Shown here piece after piece: positions 5,551 to 12,009 of a DNA stretch of 12,747 nucleotides. Under the pieces are notes generated by a model. The model made no database searches and was not told the origin of the DNA. It worked only from the letters and a program-made list of their open reading frames with translations. Each line of letters begins with the position of its first letter. Position 1 is the stretch's first letter. Where the stretch lies: contig JAUUWR010000022.1 in NCBI GenBank assembly GCA_030588935.1, positions 1 through 12,747 of the forward strand, in the 5' to 3' direction. The stretch is from a bacterium. Lineage in GTDB: Archaea; Nanobdellota; Nanobdellia; Pacearchaeales; GW2011-AR1. The translations under genes and the position numbers were made by a program.

Positions 5551-6642
5551 ATGGAAAAATTGCAAGTTGAACTTCCAACTGAAATTAAAACTATAATAAA
5601 TTCTAATATTAAACAATTCGCTTTAACAGTTTATGTTGAAGAAGAATCTTTAGGAATGACGCTCTTAGAATATCTAGAATCGGGATCAAATAAAGAATCT
5701 GCTCATTATGACCTAAAATTTAAATGTACAGAAATAATTAATACTAAAAACTTTTCTCTGTCAAAAATAGATCTAAATAAAATTCCTTATAATAGTAAGA
5801 GTTCTGAAATCGGGGGCTTTTTCTTTATAATTCACGATTATTTAAAAAAAGTTTATTTTATAATAACCCCTGAAAACAAAGAATTCTTAGATAAGGTAGT
5901 TCATGTATTTATGAAAGATTATTTTTATAACAAGATTTCTAGAGTTTATTTAACCTCAAAAGATATATATGATGTTCTTAGCAGATTAAAAGATAAATTA
6001 AAAAGACCCATTATGACTAAATGGTGTACTGGCAAAAGATTATTTAGTGAAAATCCGGAAACTGTGAGTAAGTGGGGAAATAAATTTATTCCTTTTGAAA
6101 AATGTTTTGAGATAGCAAAACATGAAAAAATGACAATAAATTGGATTAGGGTAAGATGTTTTGATGACAAAGAAAATTATTTACTTAACTTAGACATCTC
6201 TCGCGAAGGAAATATTGTAAGCAACCTAAAGTTTATAGAACAAATTTATGGTATAATTTCTATAGTTTTGAAAAAAGGAAGTGATGATTTAAAATTATTA
6301 CAAGGAAAGGAAATAAAGAAAGACACCCCAGCAATTCCAATACTCTTAGAATATAAAGAGGAAATATTGACAAATAAAGAGATAAAAGAGAAATTAATAG
6401 ATACCATAAATAATTATGAACACTGTAATTATTCGGTTATCCATGGTGGGAATCCTCATATTTACATGTATATCCGAGACGCTATAGATTTTTCTTCGTT
6501 CTCATTAAGAAGCTTAGGAACAAAAAAGATATTACTAATACCCCAACTTAAATCAACATATTCTGCACTTATTAGATTCATACACTTTCTAAACGAACAT
6601 TTCACAGAATACGAGAATATATTGGAGATAAAAGATGCCTAA
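5551..6642 (+). CDS. Unrecognised 363-residue protein, first gene of the nuclease-PCNA operon
   Basis: I do not recognise a family. The protein is soluble by sequence, with no signal peptide or membrane segment, and mixes charged helices with short hydrophobic strands. Noticeable patches are GGFFFIIHDYLKKVYFIITP near residues 88-107, MTKWCTGKRLFSENPET around 155-171, and a well-formed C-terminal region containing SVIHGGNPHIYMYIRDAIDF and KKILLIPQLKST. The His-Gly-Gly-Asn-Pro-His cluster is the only candidate for an active or binding site. It opens a leaderless operon and its end overlaps the next gene by 8 nt, so its product probably acts together with the nuclease-like protein and PCNA that follow. 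A role in sensing or recruiting is possible but not shown. Confidence 0.7.
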   Translation: MEKLQVELPTEIKTIINSNIKQFALTVYVEEESLGMTLLEYLESGSNKESAHYDLKFKCTEIINTKNFSLSKIDLNKIPYNSKSSEIGGFFFIIHDYLKKVYFIITPENKEFLDKVVHVFMKDYFYNKISRVYLTSKDIYDVLSRLKDKLKRPIMTKWCTGKRLFSENPETVSKWGNKFIPFEKCFEIAKHEKMTINWIRVRCFDDKENYLLNLDISREGNIVSNLKFIEQIYGIISIVLKKGSDDLKLLQGKEIKKDTPAIPILLEYKEEILTNKEIKEKLIDTINNYEHCNYSVIHGGNPHIYMYIRDAIDFSSFSLRSLGTKKILLIPQLKSTYSALIRFIHFLNEHFTEYENILEIKDA

Positions 6643-7705
6643 TGAAAAGCTAGATCAAGAATTATTAGAAATTGTAACAACAGAAAAGAAAAGAGATATA
6701 GACAGATACTACCAATCACTGTTATACCAGATAGGATTAAAATATTATTTAAAAAATCATCCAGAACTCAAGGCAAAATTTATCGGATCGGAAGTAATTT
6801 TGAAAAGAGAAACAGGAGGAGAACTAAACCCAGATTCGTGCTTACAAATAGATGCAGAAGAAAATAAACTTTTGGGAGTTTCAATTGAAATTAAAAGTTC
6901 ATTATCATCAGAGGAAAATGTTAAGAAGGAGCTAAAAAAAATGGAGAGGTATGACTGCATCTTAAGAGGTTGGGAGACTAAGGATGGATTAATTGACGAG
7001 GATGTTATAGTCTTCTCACCATACTTAGAAGATGTCGGAAGAACTCTAAGAATATTAAAACAAAATATAGAAAACAAGGATCTGAAATTCACAAAAGAGA
7101 TCTTAGTGTGGCAATGGTCATTAGTTCCAAGCTTAAAAAATCCAGATCAAGAGAATTTACTTGTTCAACAAATATTTGGTGATTTATCAAAAAAACAAGT
7201 ACCAGAGTTTTATAAAAGAATATCTGATGGAATAAGTCAGGATATAAATGATCATAAATTAATTATTGAAACACAAAGAAATCTTTTTACAAACCAAAAA
7301 CCTCCTGTTGAATATACAATGAATGTTTTATGGCAAAATGTTTTTGGAAGAGTTTTAAACGAACAAAATAAATCAATTTCAGCAAAACGGGTTAAAGAAT
7401 TAATAAATGAATACTATACTGAAAATATGATGAAAAACCCTAAGAACAAAGAGTATAAATTTAAGATAAGTTGGGCTAAGGAAGCATTAGGAATGTTTGT
7501 AAATATTAAGATGGCTAGAAAGATTGGGGAAAACTATGAAATTAAATTAAAGATCAACAAAAAAAAGATAAAAGATTACCTTTGTGAAAGAGTTGCTATC
7601 TGTGAAATAAAAAAAGGATTACATAATAACAAAATTGACTCTAAAATAAAAAATCCCTTAGATTTTAAACACAAAAAAGTAAAACCATTTAAAGATGATA
7701 ATTAA
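6635..7705 (+). CDS. Putative PD-(D/E)xK nuclease, 356 aa
   Basis: The N-terminal half has the layout of a restriction-endonuclease-like fold: an acidic helix with E10 and E12, then NPD at 65-67 (with D73 nearby), 18 residues later IEIK at 84-87, giving D67...E85-x-K87, and then a helix with KELKKMERYD (98-107), the place where this fold often has a conserved helix. The rest, from about residue 230, is Lys-rich and may hold a winged-helix-like DNA-binding part (ISAKRVKELINEYY). The match is by motif and spacing only. The start is supported by GGAG at 6624-6627, 7 nt before the ATG, and an 8-nt overlap with the preceding gene. It overlaps the PCNA gene by 11 nt, so the three are translationally coupled. 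Confidence 0.6.
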   Translation: MPNEKLDQELLEIVTTEKKRDIDRYYQSLLYQIGLKYYLKNHPELKAKFIGSEVILKRETGGELNPDSCLQIDAEENKLLGVSIEIKSSLSSEENVKKELKKMERYDCILRGWETKDGLIDEDVIVFSPYLEDVGRTLRILKQNIENKDLKFTKEILVWQWSLVPSLKNPDQENLLVQQIFGDLSKKQVPEFYKRISDGISQDINDHKLIIETQRNLFTNQKPPVEYTMNVLWQNVFGRVLNEQNKSISAKRVKELINEYYTENMMKNPKNKEYKFKISWAKEALGMFVNIKMARKIGENYEIKLKINKKKIKDYLCERVAICEIKKGLHNNKIDSKIKNPLDFKHKKVKPFKDDN

Positions 7706-8441
7706 AGGAAATTCATGCAAGACTTTTAAAAATATATTAGAAATATTACATGAATTTTTAGATGAGGCAGTTTTTTTATTTTCAAAAGAAGGACTTTATA
7801 TAGTAGATCAAGATAGATCTCATGTGATGGTTATAGCAGTTGCGATTAGAAAAGACTACTTTGAAGAATATAGTTTGGAAGAAGATATGAAGATAGTAGT
7901 TCCTCTAAAGAAAGTTTTTGAGATATTTAGAAAGTCTAAGGAAAATGAGAAGTTTATATTAAATACAGATGGAGATAAACTAATAATAACAATAGAAGGT
8001 GATGTAATAAGAAAAAATACTTTACATTTGATAGGTTCTGAAGACAACAAAGTTGAAGAACCTTCTTACGATTTTTCGGTTTCTTTCTTATTTCCATTAG
8101 AAAATCTGGATGAAATAATAGGTAATGGTCTTGTGTTTGGAGACGAATTGTCCTTTATTTTTAACGATGACCAAATCTTATTTAAGGCTTCAGGTAATGG
8201 GGAGGAAGGAAATTTTGAAATATCCAACAAATTAAATGAGACTATTAAAATAAAAACAACTAGAAAAATGAATTTAGAGTCAAAATATGATCTAAAATAT
8301 CTAGAGCGTATTACAAAAATAAGCAAAAATTTAGGCATTGATAAATGCCAGTTGTATTTTGATGAAAATTTTCCAATGAAAATAAAATTTTTAGATAAAA
8401 ATCTTTCTATTTCATTTTATTTAGGTCCTCGGATGGATTAA
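7695..8441 (+). CDS. pcn: PCNA-type DNA sliding clamp, divergent copy
   Basis: 248 residues, the normal length for an archaeal PCNA, which forms a trimeric ring around DNA and tethers polymerases, nucleases and ligase. The N-terminal domain has GLYIVDQDRSHVMVIAV (33-49), where the family has a D-x-S-H/R-V pattern, and then DYFEEY. A linker lies near 113-125 and the second domain has FSVSFLFPLENLDEIIG. The end FYLGPRMD corresponds to the family's APRVE/APKIE tail. It is the third gene of an operon with a nuclease-like gene, overlapping it by 11 nt without a clear ribosome-binding site, and lies beside an integrase gene. This suggests an element-borne second clamp; a chromosomal PCNA should exist elsewhere. 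Archaeal mobile elements carrying their own PCNA are known in Thermococcales. Confidence 0.85.
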   Translation: MIIKGNSCKTFKNILEILHEFLDEAVFLFSKEGLYIVDQDRSHVMVIAVAIRKDYFEEYSLEEDMKIVVPLKKVFEIFRKSKENEKFILNTDGDKLIITIEGDVIRKNTLHLIGSEDNKVEEPSYDFSVSFLFPLENLDEIIGNGLVFGDELSFIFNDDQILFKASGNGEEGNFEISNKLNETIKIKTTRKMNLESKYDLKYLERITKISKNLGIDKCQLYFDENFPMKIKFLDKNLSISFYLGPRMD

Positions 8442-8520
8442 TTTTCTCCCTAGCCACTCTCCTTCTCAAACCGCATCAAAATAGGCATAAAAATTGTTGA
8501 TTGAGTGGATAGAAAGAAAG
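8442..8520 (+). repeat. Intergenic repeat copy A, with inverted arms
   Basis: The 26-bp core (8459-8484) matches copy C at 24 of 26 positions. It starts 18 nt after the PCNA stop. Flanking arms TTTTCTCCCTAGCCACTC (8442-8459) and GAGTGGATAGAAAGAAAG (8503-8520) are inverted. Folded as minus-strand sequence they pair at 16 of 18 positions, including two G-T wobbles, around a 43-nt loop that holds the rest of the core. The plus strand pairs less well because the wobbles become mismatches. Confidence 0.6.
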
Positions 8521-8528
8521 TTACAAAA

Positions 8529-8537
8529 ATTTAAATA
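8529..8537 (+). promoter_or_regulatory. TATA box of the zinc-module gene
   Basis: ATTTAAATA centred at 8533, 26 bp before the ATG at 8559, indicating a leaderless transcript that starts after repeat copy A. Confidence 0.55.
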
Positions 8538-8558
8538 AGTCTAAGTACGTGGATTTTT

Positions 8559-9230
8559 ATGATTAATAAAGATAAGTTTGGAAATACAATCTATCCTAAT
8601 AACTTTAAGGTTCTTCTAGAAAATGGAAATCTTTTATTAAAACATGGCTACACAGAATCTTTTAATAAGCCCAACTTATTTTTTAAAAAAACTCCAGAAG
8701 GGTCTTTTTATATGGATATGAGGAGCACTAATGAGGTTCCAATGTGGGAAGATACTAATCCTTTATTTTACGCTTTTTTTAATCAAGAGATTCCTATGTG
8801 GAAGAGAAGAAGATTAATGAAACAAGAGCTGATTTATTTTTATAATAATAAGATTCCTTTTAGACTCTCTTTTGAATTTGGGACTGATGAGTCATTCTCC
8901 GAGTTAAATTTATATATTGATATTGATATAGAAGAAGGAATTTTTGATTGGGCAGATGGATATTGTAGAGTTTGTGATAGGGATTTTCAAAATGAGGGAG
9001 AATTTTGTTCAAAAGAATGTGAGGAAAAATTTGAGGAAGATTTAAAGCATCCTTGTAGAGTTTGCAATAAAAAAATCAATTGGGGGGAATTAGTATATCA
9101 CCATGTTAGCTATTTTCCTGTGAAAGAAATTCTTGTTCATAGAAGCTGTCATAATTTAATTCACAAAACAGATAAACATTCCCATTTAAAGCCTTCAAAA
9201 GAAGAAACTGATAAGTTTTATAAGAAATAA
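8559..9230 (+). CDS. Protein with two tandem zinc modules, second HNH-like
   Basis: 223 residues. Residues 1-130 are an unrecognised domain rich in aromatic residues (PMWEDTNPLFYAFFNQEIPMW). The C-terminal part has two cysteine modules. The first is CRVC at 136-139 with FCSKEC at 149-154. The second is CRVC at 166-169, then LVYHHVSY (178-185), LVHRSCH (192-198) and H202. The second resembles the treble-clef HNH-like pattern C-x-x-C ... HH-x-x-Y ... C-H-x-x-x-H found in small HNH proteins. DNA cleavage is possible, but a purely structural zinc role cannot be excluded, because the HNH asparagine is not obvious. It is the only gene between repeat copies A and B. Confidence 0.65.
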   Translation: MINKDKFGNTIYPNNFKVLLENGNLLLKHGYTESFNKPNLFFKKTPEGSFYMDMRSTNEVPMWEDTNPLFYAFFNQEIPMWKRRRLMKQELIYFYNNKIPFRLSFEFGTDESFSELNLYIDIDIEEGIFDWADGYCRVCDRDFQNEGEFCSKECEEKFEEDLKHPCRVCNKKINWGELVYHHVSYFPVKEILVHRSCHNLIHKTDKHSHLKPSKEETDKFYKK

Positions 9231-9241
9231 AAAAATTAAAA

Positions 9242-9300
9242 CTCCTTCTCCAACCACATCAAAATTAAAGATTGTTAAGATGGAGTAGATGGATGAAGGA
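9242..9300 (+). repeat. Intergenic repeat copy B, with inverted arms
   Basis: Core at 9242-9267 agrees with copy C at 24 of 26 positions and starts 12 nt after a stop codon. It can fold as an interrupted stem: TCCTTC (9243-9248) with GAAGGA (9295-9300), TCCA (9249-9252) with TGGA (9290-9293), and CATC (9257-9260) with GATG (9279-9282), loop 18 nt. Its right half (GATGGAGTAGATGGATGAAGG...) is similar to the right half of copy A, so A and B share a longer unit than C and D. Confidence 0.65.
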
Positions 9301-9304
9301 AAGA

Positions 9305-9312
9305 TTTATATT
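9305..9312 (+). promoter_or_regulatory. TATA box of panD
   Basis: TTTATATT centred at 9308.5, 25.5 bp before the ATG at 9334; leaderless transcript expected. It begins just after the right arm of repeat copy B. Confidence 0.55.
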
Positions 9313-9333
9313 TAGATAAAAATTAATAAAAAC

Positions 9334-9675
9334 ATGAAAGAAGTATTGAGAGCCAAGATTCATAGAGCAACAATTACTGGAACTAACCTTAATTATATTG
9401 GAAGTATTTACATAGATAAAGCTCTAATGAAAAAGGCAGGAATTATTGCATCTGAAAAAGCATTAGTATGTAATGTTACTAACGGAAATCGTTGGGAAAC
9501 CTATGTTATTGAAGGAAAAGAAAATTCTGGAAAAATTGAGGTTCAAGGTGCTGGAGCAAAATTATGCAAAAAAGGAGATATTGTTATTATTCTTTTTTTT
9601 GAAATAACAGATGAAACTCCAAAACCAAAGATGATTCTGGTGAATGAGAAAAATGAGTTTGTAAAATATTTATGA
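9334..9675 (+). CDS. panD: Aspartate 1-decarboxylase (pyruvoyl-dependent, PanD)
   Basis: 113 residues, close to the usual ~115-140 of PanD, which makes beta-alanine from L-aspartate for pantothenate and CoA. The proenzyme cuts itself between Gly and Ser so that Ser becomes the pyruvoyl group; here G23-S24 in NYIGSIYID. Conserved residues are present: K8 and H10 (RAKIHRATIT), Y21, R53, T56 and Y57 (NRWETYVIEG), and the GAGA stretch at 72-75. The Asn that precedes this stretch in the E. coli enzyme (N72) is Gln here (Q71). Most archaea use the PLP enzyme MfnA/GAD for this step, so a PanD suggests transfer from bacteria. It sits alone between repeat copy B and a convergent methyltransferase gene, only 3 nt away. 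Confidence 0.92.
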   Translation: MKEVLRAKIHRATITGTNLNYIGSIYIDKALMKKAGIIASEKALVCNVTNGNRWETYVIEGKENSGKIEVQGAGAKLCKKGDIVIILFFEITDETPKPKMILVNEKNEFVKYL

Positions 9676-9678
9676 AAA

Positions 9679-10317
9679 TTATTTACATACAATAACGCCA
9701 TAACCATATCCATTTATTAAAATAATTTTTTTAATTTTGAAGCCGATTTCTTTGCAAAGAGTTTTTATTTCATCTTCATTGAAAGCTTTTACTTGCCCCC
9801 AAGCCTTGGAATATGCAGTTTCATTTTTATCAAATTTAACTTCTACGCCAATCATATCATAATATTTTTGTCTAATGTTTTTAGAGCCTTTGGCACATAC
9901 ACTAAAATAAAATTTGTTTTTGGTTACATGATATATTTCCTTCAATGCTTTTTTGTAATTCTTGAAACAACTTATAGTATTAAATAAACAAAAGCTTTTA
10001 TCAAATTCGTTTTCTTTGAATGAATCAGAAAGATTCTCTACATTTAATTTAACGATGCGAGAATTTTCAAATTTTTTTGCGAAGACTCTAGCTTGAAATA
10101 AATAATTTTCATCTATATCTATCCCGACATATTCTGAAACAAGGGGGGAAATCTCAGGAATAGCTCTCCCCTTTCCGCATCCGATGTCTAAAACTTTATC
10201 ATCACTATTAACAAGTTCTTTGACTATTTCTACTTCTTTTTTTAAAAATTTTTGAAATTCTTTAGGATATCTTTCTAAATTAAGTTCATCTTTTTCAACT
10301 ATTTTATTAGATTTCAT
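9679..10317 (-). CDS. Class I SAM-dependent methyltransferase
   Basis: 212 residues with the Rossmann-type SAM-binding motif I VLDIGCGKG (residues 42-50) and the acidic end of strand 2, VGIDID. The LNVENLSDSFKENEFDKSF region corresponds to motifs II and III. The sequence fits Methyltransf_11/25-like enzymes and gives no clue to the substrate. Two Met codons are possible (10326 and 10317). A 15-bp palindromic TATA region centred at 10343 is 26 bp from the second, so 10317 is chosen. Its stop is 3 nt from that of panD on the other strand, so the two transcripts must overlap at their 3' ends. Confidence 0.85.
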   Translation of the reverse strand: MKSNKIVEKDELNLERYPKEFQKFLKKEVEIVKELVNSDDKVLDIGCGKGRAIPEISPLVSEYVGIDIDENYLFQARVFAKKFENSRIVKLNVENLSDSFKENEFDKSFCLFNTISCFKNYKKALKEIYHVTKNKFYFSVCAKGSKNIRQKYYDMIGVEVKFDKNETAYSKAWGQVKAFNEDEIKTLCKEIGFKIKKIILINGYGYGVIVCK

Positions 10318-10335
10318 AATTATCATTACATAACC

Positions 10336-10350
10336 AATCTTTTAAAGATT
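10336..10350 (-). promoter_or_regulatory. Palindromic TATA region of the methyltransferase gene
   Basis: AATCTTT-T-AAAGATT is a 15-nt dyad with centre 10343, 26 bp before the preferred ATG at 10317. Further upstream GAAGGTTA (10370-10377) is partly repeated inverted as TAACC with TTC (10392-10402), reaching into repeat copy C. Confidence 0.45.
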
Positions 10351-10395
10351 ACTTATTGATTAATTTTAAGAAGGTTAAGACATTACCTTTCTAAC

Positions 10396-10421
10396 CTCCT
10401 TCTCCAACCACATCAAAATAG
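10396..10421 (+). repeat. Intergenic repeat copy C
   Basis: CTCCTTCTCCAACCACATC followed by AAAATAG; used here as the reference copy. It lies between two minus-strand genes, ending 12 nt downstream of the S51 peptidase stop, yet its orientation is the same as that of copies A, B and E next to plus-strand genes. Confidence 0.7.
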
Positions 10422-10433
10422 ATATTGTCTCAT

Positions 10434-11045
10434 TCAATCTACCATTCTCACAGAATTATCTTCAACAATCGCTGCCTGCTGATCCTTAATTGGAAGAATC
10501 TTAAATTTATCTTTATACTCCTCCATTGCTTTCTTACATATTGGCCCGTATTTTTCATTATCAAAATGTGGTAATGGAACAAAATCCACTAGATTCAGAC
10601 CAGTAAATGATTTCAAATTCAGAGCCTTACTCGGATCATCTAAAGATTTAATCGGCTCTATACTTGGCCCAACAACAACAGCGCCAGCACTAGAACCAAC
10701 ATAAACCATTCCCTCACCAATCAAATCTTTTATTATTTTATCAAAACCGCTTTCTTGCATTTTTTCTAAAAGATAAAATGAATTACCTCCTGCAACAAAT
10801 ATTGCATCAATATCATTGAACTTTTTTAAAAGTTTATTTTCATCCTTATTTTTTATATCAAAGTCTTCAATATTATAACCTAATTCTACTAATTTCTTTC
10901 TATCTTTTTCTACAAAACTTTTATCTTCATAAGGATCTGCAGCAGTTGGTATAAAAATAACCTTACATTCTTTTGGTTTTTTGGGAAGAATTTCTTCAAG
11001 ATACTCTAATGTTTCGGCAGCGATTGAAGCTAAAAACAATTTCAT
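10434..11045 (-). CDS. Peptidase S51 family (PepE / alpha-aspartyl dipeptidase-like)
   Basis: 203 residues. The family's class-I glutamine-amidotransferase-like fold shows as AIFVAGGNSFYLLEKM (81-96), the nucleophile elbow VGSSAGAVVVG with Ser119, and the histidine in PLPHFDNEKYG (H160). D136 or D137 (SLDDPSK) may be the third member of the triad. Characterised relatives cut dipeptides with N-terminal aspartate; others release amino acids from cyanophycin, so the substrate is open. There is no signal peptide, so it is cytoplasmic. It stands alone between repeat copies C and D, with a TATA-like stretch at about 11068-11077, 27 bp before its ATG. Confidence 0.85.
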   Translation of the reverse strand: MKLFLASIAAETLEYLEEILPKKPKECKVIFIPTAADPYEDKSFVEKDRKKLVELGYNIEDFDIKNKDENKLLKKFNDIDAIFVAGGNSFYLLEKMQESGFDKIIKDLIGEGMVYVGSSAGAVVVGPSIEPIKSLDDPSKALNLKSFTGLNLVDFVPLPHFDNEKYGPICKKAMEEYKDKFKILPIKDQQAAIVEDNSVRMVD

Positions 11046-11092
11046 AATATATAGTTAATTTCTTTTTATTTTAAATTTATCTATTCTCCACC

Positions 11093-11118
11093 CCCTTTCT
11101 CCAACCACAACAAAATAG
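11093..11118 (+). repeat. Intergenic repeat copy D
   Basis: Matches copy C at 23 of 26 positions, with TTTCTCCAACCACAACA as its centre. It lies 17 nt downstream of the stop of the minus-strand gene ending at 11136, in the same plus orientation as the other copies. Confidence 0.65.
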
Positions 11119-11135
11119 GCAACACCCCATTAGTT

Positions 11136-11585
11136 CTACTTTAACAGATTCATTCTTCTTTCAATAAAATCCTTCCCTTTACCAAATGCATAAACAAATG
11201 TACCAGGTGTTCCTAAAAACCATGCAGCCATATACATATAAAAATCTTCAGGAACATGATTATCATTATTAAAACTTTCAATGATTTTTGGATCGTTGAA
11301 TTGTTTAGTATAAGTTCTTTGAAGATAATAAAAATTCTGTTTAAAATAATCTGTGGTAGCTTCAGAAAGAGTGTTTGCCTTAAAAGTTGCATAAATTGGT
11401 CTCATCCCTATTCTATTTACTAACGTTGCTTCATTCATAAAATTTCTAAGAGGTTTTGGAATTTCGGGCCAAGAATTAACTGAGTGGAACACTTCCCTAG
11501 TTGCTCCTCCAAATCCAATTAAAAAGCTTGCTAAAGAAGTTCCAACTATAGCTTTTTTAATAGCTGATTTTATTTTAAATCCCAT
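11136..11585 (-). CDS. Unrecognised 149-residue protein with possible membrane segments
   Basis: No family recognised. The N-terminus is basic (MGFKIKSAIKKA) and followed by a hydrophobic, Gly-rich stretch at about 12-28, which could be a membrane anchor or an uncleaved signal. A second moderately hydrophobic stretch lies at 115-135 (FYMYMAAWFLGTPGTFVYAFG). The middle is soluble and Tyr/Asn-rich. It lies 12 nt after the stop of the 100-residue gene and is probably co-transcribed with it. No clear ribosome-binding site is seen before the ATG. Confidence 0.6.
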   Translation of the reverse strand: MGFKIKSAIKKAIVGTSLASFLIGFGGATREVFHSVNSWPEIPKPLRNFMNEATLVNRIGMRPIYATFKANTLSEATTDYFKQNFYYLQRTYTKQFNDPKIIESFNNDNHVPEDFYMYMAAWFLGTPGTFVYAFGKGKDFIERRMNLLK

Positions 11586-11597
11586 TTCATTTTAAAA

Positions 11598-11900
11598 TTA
11601 TTTAATTTTTTCTAAACACACTTGTCTAATATAGGTTCCTGTAATACCAAGTATTTGTTGTCCTGGACACATCCTATCAAAATTACCCTTTTCAACAACC
11701 TGATAAACTCCCTGCATATCTCTATCCTGAATATTGGGAGGAAGATAAGTTACTTGTTTTCCTATTTCTAAACCAGGAATTATTCCATCCACTCTCTCGA
11801 TAAGGTCTTTCTCTCCATTTTTAAACGATAACAATGTCTCTTGTTGTGTATTATCTTGGTTTTTATTAACCTTCTTCCTAAAAAGATCTTTAAGTCTCAT
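11598..11900 (-). CDS. Unrecognised 100-residue soluble protein
   Basis: No family recognised. It begins with a basic segment (MRLKDLFRKKVNKNQ), then has a Gln/Glu-rich linker. The second half, from about 40, looks like a small beta domain (GLEIGKQVTYLPPNIQDRDMQGVYQVV ... CPGQQILGITGTYIRQVCLEKIK) with two cysteines, C78 and C95. It is the first gene of a two-gene unit divergent from the TrmB regulator, with a minus-strand TATA-like stretch near 11914-11929, about 22 bp before the ATG. Confidence 0.6.
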   Translation of the reverse strand: MRLKDLFRKKVNKNQDNTQQETLLSFKNGEKDLIERVDGIIPGLEIGKQVTYLPPNIQDRDMQGVYQVVEKGNFDRMCPGQQILGITGTYIRQVCLEKIK

Positions 11901-11979
11901 TTTATTTTAAATTGTTTTATTATAATTAAGCGGAAATTAACAGTTTATATATTTTTGTTGTCCTATTTAGAACGATAAC

Positions 11980-11987
11980 TTTTTATA
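11980..11987 (+). promoter_or_regulatory. TATA box of the TrmB-family gene
   Basis: TTTTTATA centred near 11984, 26 bp before the ATG at 12010. A second box-like TTTATATA at 11944-11951 would give a leader of about 40 nt, so two starts are possible in the 109-nt divergent gap. Confidence 0.45.
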
Positions 11988-12009
11988 GTATATTTTTATT
12001 AGATTTATT

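Noticed and set aside
6719..6760. PCNA-interacting (PIP) box in the nuclease-like protein (QIGLKYYL, residues 32-39)
   Set aside because: It sits in a predicted helix near the N-terminus, and position 8 is Leu, not aromatic; too weak to call.
8442..9300. Canonical integron attC sites
   Set aside because: The R'' and R' core consensus is not satisfied and the arms differ between copies; kept only as a structural resemblance.
8459..11118. Repeat read on the minus strand as a conserved peptide (ILMWLEKE-like, followed by a stop)
   Set aside because: Copies A-D can all be read this way, but there is no start codon with support, and the frame upstream is broken or runs straight out of other genes; a shared DNA repeat explains the similarity.
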